Shown: in pieces, positions 7,653-16,772 of the stretch
How the letters are laid out: every line of letters begins with the position of its first letter
Position numbering within the stretch: the first letter of the stretch is position 1
Assembly: GCA_902778115.1 (NCBI GenBank)
Contig: CACYWG010000027.1
Coordinates: 1-41,698 of the forward strand
DNA length: 41,698 bases
From: Oscillospiraceae bacterium
GTDB taxonomy: Bacteria; Bacillota; Clostridia; Oscillospirales; Oscillospiraceae
Reading direction: 5' to 3'
Translations under genes and position numbers: made by a program
The notes under the pieces: model-generated
The model's database searches: none
The model's input: the letters and a program-made list of their open reading frames with translations, nothing else
What the model was told of the DNA's origin: nothing

Positions 7653-9854
7653 ATGCCGATCATCTATTCACCCGAAAAACGGATCTTCACCATCCACACC
7701 GCGCATTCCAGCTATCAGCTGCAGGCCGACGCGCTCGGCAATCTCCTGCACCTCTATTACGGGGCGCGCAGCGAGGGCCATATGGACTATCTGCTGAGCT
7801 ATGCCGACCGCGGCTTCTCCGGCAATCCCGGCGCCGCCGGCAGCGACCGGACGTATTCGCTCGACGCGCTGCCGCAGGAGTTTCCCACCCAGGGCACCGG
7901 AGACTTCCGCAGCCCGCTGCTCATCGTGCGCGACGCAGGCGGCATCTTCGGCTGTCAGCTGCGCTATCGCAGCCATGAGATCCTCCCGGGCAAGTACAGC
8001 CTGCCCGGTCTGCCCGCCGTCTATGCCGGAGCGGAGGACGGCGCCGAAACGCTGCGGATCGAGATGGAGGATCCGCGCCTGGGTCTTTCCGTCACGCTGC
8101 TCTACGGCGTGCTGCCGGCGCTGGATATCATCACCCGCAGCGCGATCGTCACCAATCGCGGGCAGGCGGCCCTCACCGTGGAAAAGCTCCAGAGCGCCTG
8201 CCTGGACTTCGTTGCCGGCGACTTTGACCTGATCAGTTTCCCGGGCCGCTACGCCATGGAACGGCAGTTTGACCGCCGCCCGCTCGGCCGCGGCACCGCC
8301 GTCATCGGCAGCCGCCGGGGCTATTCCTCCCACCAGTACAACCCCTTCGTCATCCTCTGCGACCGCGAGGCGACCGAGACCGCCGGGCGCTGCTGGGCCA
8401 TGCAGTTCGTGTGGAGCGGCGGCTTTCGCGCGGAGGCAGAGCGCGACCAGTTTGAGCAGACGCGCCTGCAAATGGGTCTGGGTGAGGAGCAGCTCTCCTA
8501 TCCGCTGCAGCCGGGCGAATCTCTCACAGCGCCCGAGGTGATTCTCAGCTTCAGCGCGCAGGGTCTCGAGCGGCTGAGCCACCAGCTGCACCGCTGCATC
8601 CGCCGCCACATCTGCCGCGGCAAGTACCGGGACGAGCGCCGTCCTGTCCTTCTCAACAGCTGGGAGGCCTCCTACTTTGATTTCACCGGCGAGTCCATCC
8701 TCCGTCTGGCCGAAGAGGCCAAAGCGCTCGGCGTGGAGCTGCTGGTGATGGACGACGGCTGGTTCGGCGCGCGCTGCGACGATACCCACGCGCTCGGCGA
8801 CTGGACGGCCAACGAGCGCAAGCTCGGCGGCAGCCTCGGCGCACTGGTCGAAAAGGTCCGTGCGCTCGGCCTGAAGTTCGGCATCTGGATGGAGCCGGAG
8901 ATGGTCAACGAGGACAGCGAGCTCTACCGCAGCCACCCCGACTGGGCGCTGACCATCCCCGGGCAGCCGCCCATCCGCTCGCGCAGCCAGCTGGTGCTGG
9001 ACTTCTCCCGCCGCGAGGTGCGCGACGAGATCTATGCGCGCATCTGCTCGGTGCTCGACCAGGGGAACATCGAATATCTGAAATGGGACCTCAACCGCTC
9101 GATCGCCGAGGTGTACTCGCACACCGCCGACGATCAGGGCAAAGTGCTCTACGACTATATGCTGGGCGTCTACGAGCTGCTCGAAAAGCTCAACGCGCGC
9201 TACCCGGAGCTGCTCATCGAGGGCTGCAGCGGCGGCGGCGGGCGCTTCGACGCGGGCATGCTCCATTACTGCCCGCAGATCTGGTGCAGCGACAACACCG
9301 ACGCCGTCGACCGCCTGCGCATCCAGTACGGCACCTCCTTCGGCTATCCGGCCTCCGCGGTCGGCGCGCACGTCTCCGCCTGCCCGAACCACCAGACCGG
9401 CCGCACGACGCCGCTGCAGACCCGCGCGGTCGTGGCCGCGGCCGGCACCTTCGGCTATGAGCTGAATCCGGCGAAGCTCAGCGAAGCGGAACGCGGCGAG
9501 ATCCGGCGGCAGATCGAAGCCTTCCGCGAGGATGCGCCGCTCGTGCAAAACGGCCTCTATTACCGCCTGAGCGATCCGGAGACGGCGCCCTGCTGCGCCT
9601 GGGCCTTCATCTCCGAGGACGGGGCGAAAGCCATGATCAGCGCGGTGCTGCAGGAAAAGCACGCCAACATGCCTGCCCTCTGCGTGCGCCCGCGCGGCCT
9701 CACTCCCGGCGCCTTCTACCGCGACCGGGACAGCGGCCGCATCTATCCAGCGAACGCGCTGATGGACATGGGTCTGCCGCTGCCGCTGGATATGGCCCAG
9801 TATGACAGCCTCGTCTGGCGGCTGGAGCGGATGGAAGGAGGTATGACGCCTTGA
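7653..9854 (+). CDS. Alpha-galactosidase, glycoside hydrolase family 36
   Basis: The protein is 733 residues from ATG 7653; I prefer this to the ATG at 7644 because GAAGGG ends at 7643, the ideal distance for 7653. It hydrolyses terminal alpha-1,6-galactose from raffinose-type sugars or melibiose. The GH36 order is clear: an N-terminal beta-supersandwich, then LLNSWEASYFDF, LLVMDDGWFGAR, FGIWMEPEMVNEDS, the nucleophile in YLKWDLNRS (Asp479) and the acid/base in WCSDNTDAVDR (Asp547). CSGGGGRFD is also conserved. No signal peptide, so it acts in the cytoplasm on imported sugar. No sugar transporter is adjacent. The stop overlaps the start of the DUF554 gene. Confidence 0.95.
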   Translation: MPIIYSPEKRIFTIHTAHSSYQLQADALGNLLHLYYGARSEGHMDYLLSYADRGFSGNPGAAGSDRTYSLDALPQEFPTQGTGDFRSPLLIVRDAGGIFGCQLRYRSHEILPGKYSLPGLPAVYAGAEDGAETLRIEMEDPRLGLSVTLLYGVLPALDIITRSAIVTNRGQAALTVEKLQSACLDFVAGDFDLISFPGRYAMERQFDRRPLGRGTAVIGSRRGYSSHQYNPFVILCDREATETAGRCWAMQFVWSGGFRAEAERDQFEQTRLQMGLGEEQLSYPLQPGESLTAPEVILSFSAQGLERLSHQLHRCIRRHICRGKYRDERRPVLLNSWEASYFDFTGESILRLAEEAKALGVELLVMDDGWFGARCDDTHALGDWTANERKLGGSLGALVEKVRALGLKFGIWMEPEMVNEDSELYRSHPDWALTIPGQPPIRSRSQLVLDFSRREVRDEIYARICSVLDQGNIEYLKWDLNRSIAEVYSHTADDQGKVLYDYMLGVYELLEKLNARYPELLIEGCSGGGGRFDAGMLHYCPQIWCSDNTDAVDRLRIQYGTSFGYPASAVGAHVSACPNHQTGRTTPLQTRAVVAAAGTFGYELNPAKLSEAERGEIRRQIEAFREDAPLVQNGLYYRLSDPETAPCCAWAFISEDGAKAMISAVLQEKHANMPALCVRPRGLTPGAFYRDRDSGRIYPANALMDMGLPLPLDMAQYDSLVWRLERMEGGMTP

Positions 9855-10525
9855 TCGGAACTTTTGTCAACGTGGGCACGATCCTTGCCGGCAGTCTGAT
9901 CGGAGGACTGTTCCGCAAGGCCATGAACGAACGCATCAGCGAGGGGCTGTTGAGCGCGATGGGTCTGGCGGCCTTCGGCCTCGGCATTAACGCCGTCGTG
10001 CAGAACATGCCTAAAAGCCAGTATCCCGTGCTCTTTATCGTGAGCCTCGCGCTCGGCTGCGTGATCGGCACGCTCCTGCAGCTCGACCGGCGCGTCGGCG
10101 CGCTGACGGAGCGCCGCGGCGGCGACGGCAAGCTCGGTCAGGGCATCGTCACCGGCTGCCTGATCTTCTGCATCGGGACTCTCTCGATCCTCGGACCAGT
10201 GCAGAGCGCGCTCTATGGCGACCACACCTATCTCTTCACCAACGCCTCGCTCGATTTCGTCACCTCGATGGTGCTTGCCTCGGCCTATGGTCCGGGGATC
10301 GCGCTGTGCGCCGCGGTGCTCTTCCTGTGGCAGGGCTCGATCTACCTGCTCACCACGCTTGTCGGCGGCTTCATCACCGACACGATGATGACGGAGATCT
10401 CCGTCGTGGGCGGCTTTCTGATCGCGATGTCCGGCCTGTCGATCATGAAGATCAAGGACTTCCACACGCTCAATTATCTGCCCGCACTGCTGGTGCCGCT
10501 GCTCTGGTGCCTGGTGATGGGATAG
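9851..10525 (+). CDS. DUF554 family membrane protein
   Basis: The product is 224 residues from TTG 9851. AAGGAGG sits just upstream and the TTGA overlaps the galactosidase stop, so translation is probably coupled. It starts MIGTFVNVGTILAGSLIGGLFRK, the DUF554 (YdfK-like) signature, with about six to seven hydrophobic helices and the conserved GCLIFCIGTLSILGPVQSAL. The family is a predicted transporter-like membrane protein with unknown substrate. Its coupling to an alpha-galactosidase may be incidental. Confidence 0.85.
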   Translation: MIGTFVNVGTILAGSLIGGLFRKAMNERISEGLLSAMGLAAFGLGINAVVQNMPKSQYPVLFIVSLALGCVIGTLLQLDRRVGALTERRGGDGKLGQGIVTGCLIFCIGTLSILGPVQSALYGDHTYLFTNASLDFVTSMVLASAYGPGIALCAAVLFLWQGSIYLLTTLVGGFITDTMMTEISVVGGFLIAMSGLSIMKIKDFHTLNYLPALLVPLLWCLVMG

Positions 10526-10529
10526 GGCC

Positions 10530-10560
10530 AATTCGGAATGCGGAATTAGAAATTCGGAAT
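10530..10560. repeat. Short direct repeat AATTCGGAAT
   Basis: AATTCGGAAT occurs at 10530-10539 and 10551-10560 with a related GCGGAATTAG between. It fills the gap before truA. The role is unknown. Confidence 0.35.
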
Positions 10561-10584
10561 TGAATCCGTCCGGTAAGAACGCTT

Positions 10585-11325
10585 ATGACGAATTACATGC
10601 TGACGCTCTGCTATGACGGCACGCGCTGGCGCGGCTGGCAGAAGCAGGGCAACACCGACAAAACCATCCAGGGAAAGCTGGAGGCCGCGCTCTCGCGCCT
10701 GCTGTCGCAAGAGATCGAAGTCGCCGGCTGCGGCCGTACCGACGCGGGCGTCCATGCGCGCGGGCAGGTCTGCTCCTTTCGCGCGGAGACCGCGATGAGC
10801 AGCGCCGAGCTTCTCGCCGCTTTGCGGGAGGTTCTGCCCGAGGATATCGGCGCACTCTCTCTGGAACCCGCGCCGCCGCGCTTTCACGCGCGGCTGAGCT
10901 GCACGGGCAAGACCTACGTCTACCGCATCTGGAACAGCGAAACGCCGAACGTGTTTGAGCGGCGCTACCTTTGGGCCGTACCGCAGCCGTTGGACGCCGA
11001 GGCGATGAAAAAGGCCGCGGCGCTGCTGTGCGGGCGGCACGATTTCGCCGCCTTCTGCTCGCTCAAGCGCAGCAAAAAAAGCACCGTGCGCGAGCTGCGG
11101 CGCCTGGAGATCCTCCGCGAGGGCGAGGAGCTGCGCCTGGTGTTCGAGGGCGACGGCTTCCTGTACAACATGGTGCGCATCCTCACGGGGACGCTGCTGG
11201 AGGTCGGACGCGGCGAACGCAGCCCGGAGGACATGCCTTTGATCCTCGCCTCCGGAGACCGGGCAAAAGCCGGGCCGACCGCACCGGCCCAGGGTCTGAC
11301 GCTGTGGAGCGTGAGTTATGAATAA
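10585..11325 (+). CDS. truA: tRNA pseudouridine synthase A (sites 38-40)
   Basis: The product is 246 residues, normal for TruA. It isomerises uridines 38-40 in the anticodon stem-loop of many tRNAs. The catalytic Asp53 sits in CGRTDAGVHARGQV, and the C-terminal FLYNMVRILTGTLLEVGRG motif is also family-specific. The start has no good Shine-Dalgarno site, only a repeat-containing 60-base leader. A perfect hairpin terminator follows. Confidence 0.95.
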   Translation: MTNYMLTLCYDGTRWRGWQKQGNTDKTIQGKLEAALSRLLSQEIEVAGCGRTDAGVHARGQVCSFRAETAMSSAELLAALREVLPEDIGALSLEPAPPRFHARLSCTGKTYVYRIWNSETPNVFERRYLWAVPQPLDAEAMKKAAALLCGRHDFAAFCSLKRSKKSTVRELRRLEILREGEELRLVFEGDGFLYNMVRILTGTLLEVGRGERSPEDMPLILASGDRAKAGPTAPAQGLTLWSVSYE

Positions 11326-11329
11326 GAAG

Positions 11330-11357
11330 AAGCGGGGACGCTGCAGCGTCCCCGCTT
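11330..11357. terminator. Bidirectional terminator between truA and the S9 peptidase gene
   Basis: AAGCGGGGACGCTG (11330-11343) is followed directly by its reverse complement (11344-11357). GATTTATTT follows on the + strand and CTTCTTCTTATT on the minus strand. The two genes converge here. Confidence 0.75.
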
Positions 11358-11360
11358 GAT

Positions 11361-13322
11361 TTATTTGTCATGCTTGTCGAACCAATCGGTGATCTCCTTC
11401 AGGCGCTTGAGGCGATGACTCGGCTTGCCGCTGCGGCTGAGCTCATGGTTCTCGCCGCGAAAACACACCAGCTTCGTCTCCACGCCCTGCGCGACCAGCG
11501 CGGTGAACATCTGGTAGCCCTGGTCGATCGGGCAGCGGTAGTCCTCGAAGGCATGGATGAACAGCGTCGGCGTTTTGACCCGGTCGGCGTATTTGAGCGG
11601 GCTGTGCCACCACAGCTTCTCCGGATCGTTCCAGAGCCCGGCGGCGTTCTGGTCGGCGGCAAAGTCCGGGCCGATATCCGACACCCCCGCGAAGCTCAGC
11701 CAGTTCGAGATCGAGCGCTGGCTGGCGCAGGCGCGGAAACGGTCCGTGTGGCCGATGATCCAGTTGGTCATGAAGCCGCCGTAGGAGCCGCCCGTCTCAA
11801 AAAGCCGCTCCGGATCCATCGCGGGCCAGGCCGCCAGCGCCGCGTCCGTGAAGGCCATCAGGTCTTCATAGTCCACCGTGCCGTACTTGCCGCGGATGTC
11901 CATGAACGCGCCGCGCCCGTCCGAGCCGGTCGGATTGCAGAAGATCACAAAATAACCGCGGCTTGCCCAGAGCTGCATCTCGTGGTAGAATACCGGCCCG
12001 TAGACGGTCTTCGGGCCGCCGTGCACGTCCAGGATGACGGGATATGTCTTTGCCGGGTCATAGTCGATGGGCTTGAGCACGAAGCCGTGCACTTCATAGC
12101 CCTCGCGCTGCACGCGCAGCGGCTCCGGCTGTGCGACATATCTGCCGCGCAGCGCCGCCTCGTTGAAGCGGCTGAGCTGCCGTCCCGCGCCGTCGTAAAG
12201 CTCCTGCGCCTTCATGTCATACAGTGCGATAAGCAGAATCTTCCCGCCGCAGACGTCGAAGCAGTCCACCGAGCCCGGACGCTCTGTTACCCGCGAGATC
12301 TCGCCGTTTTCCAGCTTGTACAGGCAGGCATCGTCAAAGCGGGTGGAGATGAAATAGAGCGTGTCGCCCACCATCTTCAGGCTGCGGCCGCCGCCGTAGC
12401 GGATATCGCTGCCGACGGAGGATCCGATCGACTCACCATAGCGGGCATAAAGCGCGATTTCGCCCGTGGCATAGTCCAGGCGGAAGAAATCGCCGTCCGT
12501 GTTGAGGCCGTAACGGTTGTCGTGCGCGAGGAGAAGGCCGAAGCTCTCGCCCGGCTCAAAGCCGATCAAAATGAAATCGTCCCGATCCTCCGCCAGGCGC
12601 GTCAGCTCCCCAGAATCCAGCGCCAGGCGGCAGAGCGCGGTTTCCCCGCTCATGGGCAGGCGCGGCTTCACCGGCGAGCAGAGGAAATAGGCGCTGCGCT
12701 TGTCCGGACTCAGGCGCAGGTTGAAGACGTTGAGGTTCTCCGCCGTCAGACGGCGGAGCTTTTTCCGTTTCGCATCGTAACGGAAGAGCGAGGTGTAGGC
12801 GCCTTTGGTAAAGGTGTCGCCGTTCCACCACCAGGGGACCTGCGTGATCTCCTCATAGTCGGCGCCGTCCTTGCGTGCCTTCTGATAGGCAGCCAGCGTC
12901 TTTTTGTCGCCCGTGTACAGCTCCTCATAGCCCGGGAAGCTCTGCCCGAGCAGCAGCAGATCGCCGCCCGGCAGCGGGAGCAGCTCGGAAACGGGGATCG
13001 GGAAGGTGTAGGCGAGCTCCGCCTCGCCGCCGTCAAGCGGCAGCCGGTACCAGAGGCTTTCGATGCTCTCCTTGTCGCCCTCCTCGCGTTTCCCCGGGAA
13101 GAGGATCGTATTCTCGTCCAGATACTGAAAGCTCCGCTCTATGCCGAAGCTCGTGAGCTTTTTCAGCCGGCCGTTTCGCCGCAGCCAGAGGCAGGAGCGG
13201 TACTCGTCCTTCTGCCGGTCGATCTCCGTCACGACCAGGCAGGCGCTCGTTCCCTTTGGGGAAAAGCTGACCCGGGACAGGAATTTCAATTTGCAAAATT
13301 CGTCGATGGCGATCGGTTTCAT
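11361..13322 (-). CDS. S9 family peptidase (prolyl oligopeptidase/acylaminoacyl-peptidase type)
   Basis: The product is 653 residues. An N-terminal beta-propeller (about 1-380, many WD40-like blades such as DKRSAYFLCSPVKPRL) precedes an alpha/beta hydrolase domain. The nucleophile Ser513 is in GGSYGGFMTNW; the Asp is in the HAFEDYRCPIDQGYQMF region and the His in FRGENHELSRSG. Cytoplasmic, no signal peptide. These enzymes trim short peptides. It follows the HD-domain gene by 21 bases and is probably co-transcribed with it from the promoter at 14391-14419. Confidence 0.9.
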   Translation of the reverse strand: MKPIAIDEFCKLKFLSRVSFSPKGTSACLVVTEIDRQKDEYRSCLWLRRNGRLKKLTSFGIERSFQYLDENTILFPGKREEGDKESIESLWYRLPLDGGEAELAYTFPIPVSELLPLPGGDLLLLGQSFPGYEELYTGDKKTLAAYQKARKDGADYEEITQVPWWWNGDTFTKGAYTSLFRYDAKRKKLRRLTAENLNVFNLRLSPDKRSAYFLCSPVKPRLPMSGETALCRLALDSGELTRLAEDRDDFILIGFEPGESFGLLLAHDNRYGLNTDGDFFRLDYATGEIALYARYGESIGSSVGSDIRYGGGRSLKMVGDTLYFISTRFDDACLYKLENGEISRVTERPGSVDCFDVCGGKILLIALYDMKAQELYDGAGRQLSRFNEAALRGRYVAQPEPLRVQREGYEVHGFVLKPIDYDPAKTYPVILDVHGGPKTVYGPVFYHEMQLWASRGYFVIFCNPTGSDGRGAFMDIRGKYGTVDYEDLMAFTDAALAAWPAMDPERLFETGGSYGGFMTNWIIGHTDRFRACASQRSISNWLSFAGVSDIGPDFAADQNAAGLWNDPEKLWWHSPLKYADRVKTPTLFIHAFEDYRCPIDQGYQMFTALVAQGVETKLVCFRGENHELSRSGKPSHRLKRLKEITDWFDKHDK

Positions 13323-13343
13323 GTTCTTTCCGCCTTTCTTTTT

Positions 13344-14351
13344 CTATTCTCCGCAGAGCCAGCCATCCTGCGGCTCGGCCAGAAACGACTGCAGATCATG
13401 CCGGAATTCTTCATCGAGTTCCGACACGCGGCCGCGGCCCGTGACCAGCGGATCGATCCAGCGCTTTTTAGCCGGGATGACCCGGCGCTTTTCCCGGGGT
13501 GCCGTCTCGTCCGTCCGCATCCGGTGCAGCGCGCGAAAGTCCTGCCACGCCCGGCGCGTTTTTTCGTCTTCCTCCAGTTTGGCGATGACCGCCGGCTCCG
13601 TTCCTCCGAGATCAGCCTCGGTAAGCACGCCGCGGCGCAGCGCCTCCGCCAGCACTTCCGACAGCCTCTGCATCGCGTAGCGATCCTCGTCGGACACGTA
13701 GACCCTCGCGCAGCGCAGCGCCGTGCGCGCAAAGCCGAGCGCCGCCGACAGGTCCCCGAACGCAAGCTCGGTCTGCCCGTCCGGCGCGGCGGAAACGCGC
13801 AGGTCGTTATACCAGGCCTCCAGTTCCTCCGGTGAGGCAAAAGCGTAAGCGAGGGCGTTGCCCACCGTGTACTCCAGCCGGTCGGACGACAGGCGCGGCG
13901 CGTCATTGTCTGCGACCGGGTAGCGGTGATAGTCCGTCACTGCGTCCGGCGGGATCTCCAGCTCCGCCAGCAGCCGCCCGATCTCCGCGCTGCCGCGCAG
14001 GATCTCCTCCGTGTGCGCCTCCGTCGCCTCCTGGCGCAGATAATCACCCCGCAGAAAATCCACCACATGGGCGAAGACCGGCGTTGCAATATCGTGAAAC
14101 AGCGCCGCGAGCGTCTGCGCCCGGTCGCCGGTGAAGTGCCAGACGATCAGCGCCGCGCCCAGACTGTGAGAAAAGCGCGAGTATCCGGGCAGGTTCTGAA
14201 AACGAGGAAAGGATGTATACTCGCAGCCGCAGTTCATGCCCACGTCCTGCAGGCGGCGCAGCGCCGGCGTTTCGAGAAAGAGCGGCAGAAAGGCCGGGAT
14301 CTCCGCGTGGTACAGGCCGGGCAGCACATTTCCGCTTTTTCGCTTTGCCAT
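13344..14351 (-). CDS. HD-domain (phosphohydrolase) protein
   Basis: The product is 335 residues from ATG 14351 (AAAGGAG 7 bases upstream). The frame extends further upstream but without a matching ribosome site. The HD metal motif is readable: YSRFSHSLGAALIVWHF, then TLAALFHDIATPVFAHVVD. This is the pattern of dGTPase/HD phosphohydrolases that act on nucleotides or phosphorylated ligands. The exact substrate is not clear. First gene of an operon with the S9 peptidase. Confidence 0.8.
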   Translation of the reverse strand: MAKRKSGNVLPGLYHAEIPAFLPLFLETPALRRLQDVGMNCGCEYTSFPRFQNLPGYSRFSHSLGAALIVWHFTGDRAQTLAALFHDIATPVFAHVVDFLRGDYLRQEATEAHTEEILRGSAEIGRLLAELEIPPDAVTDYHRYPVADNDAPRLSSDRLEYTVGNALAYAFASPEELEAWYNDLRVSAAPDGQTELAFGDLSAALGFARTALRCARVYVSDEDRYAMQRLSEVLAEALRRGVLTEADLGGTEPAVIAKLEEDEKTRRAWQDFRALHRMRTDETAPREKRRVIPAKKRWIDPLVTGRGRVSELDEEFRHDLQSFLAEPQDGWLCGE

Positions 14352-14390
14352 GCGATTTTCTCCTTTCGCGGCGCTTCGATGATACATTTT

Positions 14391-14419
14391 ATTATACATG
14401 CCGTCCGCCTGCTTTTCAA
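14391..14419 (-). promoter_or_regulatory. Sigma-A promoter of the HD - S9 operon
   Basis: On the minus strand: TTGAAA (14419-14414), 17 bases, TATAAT (14396-14391). This placement supports the start at 14351. Confidence 0.75.
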
Positions 14420-14469
14420 CTCTCCGACGTACATGACACGGGCTAAAAACCGTGTTTTGAAAAACCTTC

Positions 14470-14498
14470 TTGCCAATTTTGTCCCTTTCGTGTAGTAT
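14470..14498 (+). promoter_or_regulatory. Promoter of the small lipoprotein gene
   Basis: TTGCCA (14470-14475), 17 bases, TAGTAT (14493-14498), about 46 bases before the ATG. Confidence 0.55.
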
Positions 14499-14544
14499 GG
14501 AAGCAAGAGGCAAACGGCAATCCGATCTATCAAAGGAGGAGCTT

Positions 14545-14898
14545 ATGAAAGGTCTGACATGCTTTGTTCTGATCCTGGCGATGCTGCTGGCGCTTGCGGC
14601 CTGCGGCGGCGAACCCGATCCCAACGTCGGCGTCTATGTGGCCGAGACCGCCGAAATGAGCGGCATTTCCATCAGCGTGGACGCCGTATTTGACGGCGGC
14701 CTGACCTTCAACCTGAAGGACGGCGGCAGGGCCGTGATGACGACGGGCGGCCAGGATTATAACCTGCGCTGGGCGCTGGACGGCGAGGACCTCACGATCA
14801 CCGCCGCCGACGGCGAATACACCGGCACCCTGGCCGACGGCGTCATGGTCCTGAGCATGGGCGAAGGCGTCACGATCACGTTCAGCAAAGAGGGCTGA
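14545..14898 (+). CDS. Small lipoprotein, function unknown
   Basis: The product is 117 residues from ATG 14545, preceded by AAAGGAGG. It has a lipoprotein signal peptide (MKGLTCFVLILAMLLALAAC) with lipobox LALAAC, so the mature protein is lipid-anchored outside the membrane. The rest is short alternating beta strands (DGGLTFNLKDGG, DLTITAADGEYTGTL), like small beta-barrel or META/lipocalin-like domains in Clostridia. It has its own promoter and a strong terminator. I recognise no specific family. Confidence 0.8.
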   Translation: MKGLTCFVLILAMLLALAACGGEPDPNVGVYVAETAEMSGISISVDAVFDGGLTFNLKDGGRAVMTTGGQDYNLRWALDGEDLTITAADGEYTGTLADGVMVLSMGEGVTITFSKEG

Positions 14899-14907
14899 AC
14901 GCCGATG

Positions 14908-14945
14908 AAAAACACACCCCGGTTTTCAAACCGGGGTGTGTTTTT
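14908..14945. terminator. Bidirectional terminator between two lipoprotein genes
   Basis: The 18-bp arms 14908-14925 and 14928-14945 pair perfectly (core ACACACCCCGGTTT) and carry an A-run at one end and a T-run at the other. It serves both convergent genes. Confidence 0.85.
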
Positions 14946-14979
14946 GCCCTGCTCGGGCTTTTTGCCGGACGCCCTGCGC

Positions 14980-15654
14980 TCAGGACTTTCCTGCTTCGTG
15001 CGCGTCTTTCGCCGCCTTCACGACTTCCGCCGGAAGGTCGGAGGCGTTCTTGATGATAAAGTCATACCAGGCCGGGCTCGTCCAGTCGGCGCTGTGGCCG
15101 ATCAGAAAATCCTTCTTGTTCTTGTAGCTGAGATCGGGGTCAAAGCGGTCAACCAGCAGCGCCAGCGTCGCCCAGCCGTAGCGGCCGTCTTCGGTCTTGA
15201 CCAGGCCGCGCTCTCCCTGTGCCGTGTAAACGGTCACGCGAACGCCGTCGTCGATCACGCCGAGCTGCTGTCCGTCGCTCGCCGCGCTCACCAGCAGGAT
15301 GCCCTGGCCATAGCTGCCCTGCGCGTACTTGATCCGGACCTGATTCGGGGGAAGAAGCTGTTCTTTCTCCGGCAGAACGACTCTCGAATCGGCGGCAGCG
15401 ACCGTCTTGAGCAGATCGCTGTAATAGGGATCCTCCGTCGGCGCGGGCGTGGGCGCGGGCGTCACCACGGGCAGCGGTGCGGGCGTGGGCGCGGGGGTCG
15501 GTTCGGGTGTGGGTTCTGCCGTCGCTTCCGGAGCCGCTGTCGGTTCGACGTTTGCGGTCTGCCCGGCGGGGCTGTTGGCATTGCCGCAGGCCGTAAGAGA
15601 AAGCATCGTCGCGATCAGCAGCAGCGCGGCAATCAGTCTGACTGTTCTTTTCAT
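14980..15654 (-). CDS. Lipoprotein with Pro/Thr-rich linker and SH3-like domain
   Basis: The product is 224 residues from ATG 15654; an ATG 15 bases upstream contains the GGAGG ribosome site and is not the start. A signal peptide ends in the lipobox SLTAC. Residues about 25-75 are a wall-spanning linker of repeated PTP/APTPAP, then a domain with KYAQGSYGQGILLVSAASDGQQLGVIDDGVRVTVYT and GLVKTEDGRYGWA, which resembles a bacterial SH3 domain. Likely a cell-envelope protein. The repeated linker codons create a minisatellite-like stretch at about 15435-15540. Confidence 0.75.
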   Translation of the reverse strand: MKRTVRLIAALLLIATMLSLTACGNANSPAGQTANVEPTAAPEATAEPTPEPTPAPTPAPLPVVTPAPTPAPTEDPYYSDLLKTVAAADSRVVLPEKEQLLPPNQVRIKYAQGSYGQGILLVSAASDGQQLGVIDDGVRVTVYTAQGERGLVKTEDGRYGWATLALLVDRFDPDLSYKNKKDFLIGHSADWTSPAWYDFIIKNASDLPAEVVKAAKDAHEAGKS

Positions 15655-15724
15655 TTCTGTGTCCTCCACATTTTTCTTTGCAGTAAAAAACTGCGGATTT
15701 TTATGATTATTCCTGCCGGCGCTT

Positions 15725-16759
15725 TCAGCGCGTCAGATAGGCCAGCAGCAGCTCATAGGTATTGCGCAGGCCGTCCAGGTGCGTGCGCTCGTAACCGTGG
15801 CTGTTCCGCGTACCGGGGCCGATGGCCGCGTGGCGGATGTCATAGCCCGCGAGGACGCTTCCGTCGCCGTCCGTGCCGTAATGCGGGGTGAAAAAGTCCA
15901 TCACATAGTCCACGCCCGCGTCGATGGCCGCCTGCCGCAGCTCGTTGGTCATGCCCCAGTGGTATGGGAAGCGGGAGTCCTTGGCGAAAATGGACACCTT
16001 GTGCTCGTCGGAGTTCTGATCCGGGCCGGTCGGCGCGATGTCGACGGCGAGGATGTCCTCCACGTCCGCCGGCAGCCAGGCCGTACCGTGGCCGATCTCC
16101 TCGAACATGGCAAAGTAGGCATAGACCCTGCGTTTGAGGGCGACGCCCTCCTCCCGAAGCGCCCTGATCGCCGTCAGAAGCACGGCGGCGCAGGCCTTGT
16201 CGTCAATAAAGCGGGATTTGAGATATCCGCCCGCGAGCCGAAAGCGCGGCTCAAGGGCGATCATATCCCCGGTCTCGATGCCGAGCGCGCGCACGTCGGC
16301 GGCGCTTTTCACGTCCTCATCCAGCACGACGCAGACGTCTGTGCGATAGTCCGGCAGCACGCTGCGCAGCTCCTCCTCGGTCACATGGATCGAGTTCGGC
16401 GTTCGGCAGACGGCGCCGGTATAGACCTTTCCGTCCCGGGTGTGGACGCGGACGTTCTCCGTCACGCAGTAGAAGGGGTAGAGCCCGCCCACCGGACAGA
16501 CGTTCAGCGTGCCGTCGGCGTTCAGATGGCGCACCATCAGGCCGATATCGTCCAGATGCGCCGTCACCGCAAGGGCGCGGCCCTCTCCGCCGAGCTCGGC
16601 GATCACGCCGCCCTTGTGTGTCAGGCGGTACGGCACGCCGAGCTCGTCGAGCATCGCGGCGATCAGCGCCTGGATCTCCTCATACTGGCCGGTGGTGCTG
16701 TCCACCGCGAGCAGGCGCTCAAAGGTTTTCAGGCAATAGCTTTCATCAAAAGATCTCAT
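15725..16759 (-). CDS. M42 family metallopeptidase (glutamyl aminopeptidase/endoglucanase-like)
   Basis: The product is 344 residues. Co-catalytic metal ligands are visible: AHLDDIG (His68), SRFIDDKAC (Asp186/187), AMFEEIGHG (Glu220/221), AVDIAPTGP (Asp240) and a C-terminal His in the FTPHYGTDGD region. This is the M42 pattern of cytoplasmic, dodecameric aminopeptidases that trim peptides. It starts 13 bases after the MATE gene stop, with GGAG upstream, so both probably form one operon. Confidence 0.9.
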   Translation of the reverse strand: MRSFDESYCLKTFERLLAVDSTTGQYEEIQALIAAMLDELGVPYRLTHKGGVIAELGGEGRALAVTAHLDDIGLMVRHLNADGTLNVCPVGGLYPFYCVTENVRVHTRDGKVYTGAVCRTPNSIHVTEEELRSVLPDYRTDVCVVLDEDVKSAADVRALGIETGDMIALEPRFRLAGGYLKSRFIDDKACAAVLLTAIRALREEGVALKRRVYAYFAMFEEIGHGTAWLPADVEDILAVDIAPTGPDQNSDEHKVSIFAKDSRFPYHWGMTNELRQAAIDAGVDYVMDFFTPHYGTDGDGSVLAGYDIRHAAIGPGTRNSHGYERTHLDGLRNTYELLLAYLTR

Positions 16760-16772
16760 CGTCGAGGTCTCC

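Noticed and set aside
10530..10560. AATTCGGAAT repeats as an insertion-sequence scar
   Set aside because: Only two copies and no flanking inverted repeats or transposase remnant; kept only as a short repeat.
15435..15540. Short tandem repeats that look like a minisatellite or CRISPR
   Set aside because: They encode the PTPAP-type linker of a lipoprotein; units are irregular and there are no spacers.
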